From Actinomycetota bacterium (lineage in GTDB: Bacteria > Actinomycetota > Acidimicrobiia > Acidimicrobiales > Ilumatobacteraceae), in contig SXYT01000164.1 of the NCBI GenBank assembly GCA_005788205.1, positions 1 to 15,056 of the forward strand: a stretch of DNA of 15,056 bases. The letters are read 5' to 3'. A program made the translations under genes and the position numbers. The first letter of the stretch is position 1. The number at the start of each line of letters is the position of its first letter. Positions 14,062-15,056 of the stretch are shown here, piece after piece. The notes beneath the pieces were generated by a model. That model was not told the origin of the DNA. It made no database searches and saw nothing but the letters and a program-made list of their open reading frames with translations.

Positions 14062-14673
14062 ATGCTCGTTCTCCTCACTGACACCGACGGGCTGTTCACG
14101 GACGACCCGCGCACCAACCTCTCGGCTCGGCGCGTGGCGCATGTGGCAGCCGACGACCCCCTTCTCCGCGTGACTGCCACGGAAAAGGGCTCTGACCGGG
14201 GCAGCGGGGGGATGGCCTCGAAACTGGCGTCAGCGCGCATCGCGTCATGGTCCGGGGTCACAGCGGTGATCGCTGCAGCGACCCGCGACGGGGCCGTGGT
14301 GGCTGCGGTGAACGGAGATGACTCGATGGGAACGCGGTTCGAGCCGCATGACAGGAACCTGTCGGCCCGCAAGCTCTGGATTGCCTTTGCTTCCGAGACC
14401 GAGGGCACTGTCACGGTGGACGACGGCGCACGGACGGCACTGGTGGGGCGCGGGACGTCTCTCCTTCCTGCGGGGGTCACAGCGTGCGCCGGCTCGTTCG
14501 AGAGCGGGGCCACCGTCGAGATAGTCGACGCGGCGGGCGTGGTCGTTGCCCGCGGGATGAGCACGATGTCGTCAGGGCAGGTGACCGCGGCTGCGGGGAA
14601 GCGGTCCGCCGACCTCGATCCCTCGTGGCCTGTCGAGGTCATCCACCGCGATGACCTTGTCGTGCTGGTCTAG
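14062..14673 (+). CDS. proB: ProB C-terminal fragment (end of kinase domain plus PUA domain)
   Basis: After the TAG the first ATG in frame is at 14062, giving 203 residues. They carry VLLTDTDGLFTDDPRTN, the GSGGMASKLASA nucleotide-site loop (206-217 counted from the full proB start) and a PUA domain from about residue 262 (KLWIAFASETEGTVTVDDGA, then GTSLLPAGV and VVARGMSTMSS). No ribosome binding site precedes this ATG, so it would be made only by reinitiation or readthrough. The DND segment lies upstream of it. Confidence 0.6.
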   Translation: MLVLLTDTDGLFTDDPRTNLSARRVAHVAADDPLLRVTATEKGSDRGSGGMASKLASARIASWSGVTAVIAAATRDGAVVAAVNGDDSMGTRFEPHDRNLSARKLWIAFASETEGTVTVDDGARTALVGRGTSLLPAGVTACAGSFESGATVEIVDAAGVVVARGMSTMSSGQVTAAAGKRSADLDPSWPVEVIHRDDLVVLV

Positions 14674-14681
14674 GTCGTCGT

Positions 14682-15056
14682 CTAGGCGTCCGCGCCGACG
14701 TCGGTCGAGCGCCGCGGCAGCACCGACCTGAGGTCATGCATCTCGGGGACCCGCAGGAGGTACAGACCGACCACGTAGGTCACGAGCCCTGCCATGACCG
14801 CGAGGAACAACTCCGCCGACTGGGTGAACCCGGAGCGGGCCTCGAGCACTGCGGGAATCACCCACACCACCAGACCCATGGCGGCCGACACCGAGACCGT
14901 CTTGACGGTGATTGAAGCGAGCCGCGTCCATTCGATCGCCCCGTGCTTGGCGTGCAGCACCCACAGGACCATGACCGAGGCAACGACGTACGAGATACCG
15001 AAGGCGAGACCGAGGCCGAGCACCTCGTGCCTGTCCACGAGGGTGACGGCAAGCAC
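14682..15056 (-). CDS. murJ: MurJ/MviN-like lipid II flippase (C-terminal part, 5' end outside window)
   Basis: MurJ moves lipid II across the cytoplasmic membrane for wall synthesis. Only the last 125 residues are in view, and the frame is open at the window edge. Three membrane segments are visible (about residues 11-35, 48-70 and 82-101 of this part), with LGLAFGISYVVASVMVLWVL followed by a basic loop, then LLRVPEMHDLRSVLPRR and a short polar tail. The helix-loop pattern, the GLGLAFGIS-type start and the short LLRxPE tail resemble the end of actinobacterial MurJ. The strongest motifs of the family are outside the window, so another MOP-superfamily exporter, such as a polysaccharide flippase, remains possible. 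The stop lies 8 bp from the proB stop (convergent), with no terminator between. It takes the place where proA would be expected. Confidence 0.68.
   Translation of the reverse strand: MLAVTLVDRHEVLGLGLAFGISYVVASVMVLWVLHAKHGAIEWTRLASITVKTVSVSAAMGLVVWVIPAVLEARSGFTQSAELFLAVMAGLVTYVVGLYLLRVPEMHDLRSVLPRRSTDVGADA

Larger units (their letters stand above)
13585..14673 (+). pseudogene. proB: Glutamate 5-kinase gene interrupted by an in-frame TAG
   Basis: ProB phosphorylates L-glutamate to gamma-glutamyl phosphate, the first step of proline synthesis. The whole frame of 363 codons (362 residues plus stop) has the usual length of a two-domain ProB: an amino acid kinase domain and a C-terminal PUA domain. 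Everything is in one frame with no indel, but codon 139 is TAG, directly after INENDAIANN, where family members have Glu in a NEIRxGDND-type context. Codon 143 is TGC (Cys) where Gly precedes DND. Both would be restored by T-to-G. The rest looks intact, so the lesion is recent, or is an error in the sequence. The start is ATG at 13585, 10 bp after obgE; the frame is open 60 bp further up, but inside obgE. proA, which usually follows, is absent; a minus-strand gene ends 8 bp downstream. Confidence 0.8.

Noticed and set aside
14669..14687. Repeated TCTAGG around the proB and murJ stops as an attachment site
   Set aside because: Only two short copies 13 bases apart, containing the stop codons of two convergent genes. 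No integrase or tRNA is nearby.

Overview
This window is a GC-rich chromosomal segment whose codons end mostly in G or C. It is very probably from an actinobacterium (Actinomycetota). The order clpX, folC, ndk, mreBCD, mrdA, rodA, rne, rplU, rpmA, obgE, proB is the housekeeping order known from Streptomyces and relatives. My best guess at class level is Acidimicrobiia, based on protein flavour and on start codons sitting directly behind -10 boxes; that is inference, not proof. I see no rRNA, tRNA, CRISPR array, insertion sequence, phage gene or attachment site.

Layout. 1-552 is the C-terminal part of ClpX, cut by the window edge. 561-1856 is folC and 1918-2340 is ndk, which has its own promoter-like box. 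2410-8446 is a tight elongasome operon, mreB-mreC-mreD-mrdA(PBP2)-rodA, with 1-4 bp stop/start overlaps from mreC onward. 8554-10377 is RNase E/G with a long disordered basic N-terminus. 10448-11020 is rplU-rpmA, the ribosomal proteins L21 and L27, with a clear promoter in front and a strong intrinsic terminator behind (11041-11064). 11089-12237 is a dGTPase-like HD hydrolase on the minus strand. 12324-13574 is obgE, followed by proB (13585-14673), which carries an in-frame TAG. The window ends in the C-terminal part of a minus-strand MurJ-like flippase (14682 to the edge).

How the genes work together. MreB filaments, the MreC/MreD scaffold, the PBP2 transpeptidase and the RodA glycosyltransferase form the machine for lateral wall growth, so a rod-shaped cell is likely. 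The MurJ-like protein at the end would supply the lipid II that RodA and PBP2 use. Ndk and the dGTPase-like protein act on nucleotide pools. RNase E/G, L21, L27 and ObgE belong to RNA processing and ribosome assembly. ClpX, FolC and ProB cover proteolysis, folate and proline synthesis.

Points of interest. I did not find a new multi-gene system; this is mostly core genome. What stands out: (1) proB is broken by a TAG at a normally conserved Glu codon, with a second apparent G-to-T change 12 bases on; (2) -10-like hexamers of the form TAnnnT lie 7-12 nt upstream of the ndk, rplU, obgE and (minus strand) dgt starts, suggesting leaderless or near-leaderless mRNAs; (3) MreC has a Thr-rich insertion of about 90 residues inside its beta domain; (4) PBP2 has a four-cysteine patch between its SxxK and SxD motifs; (5) ObgE has TKTD where NKxD is usual; (6) the conserved gene order is edited by an inserted dgt and by the absence of valS and proA from their usual places.
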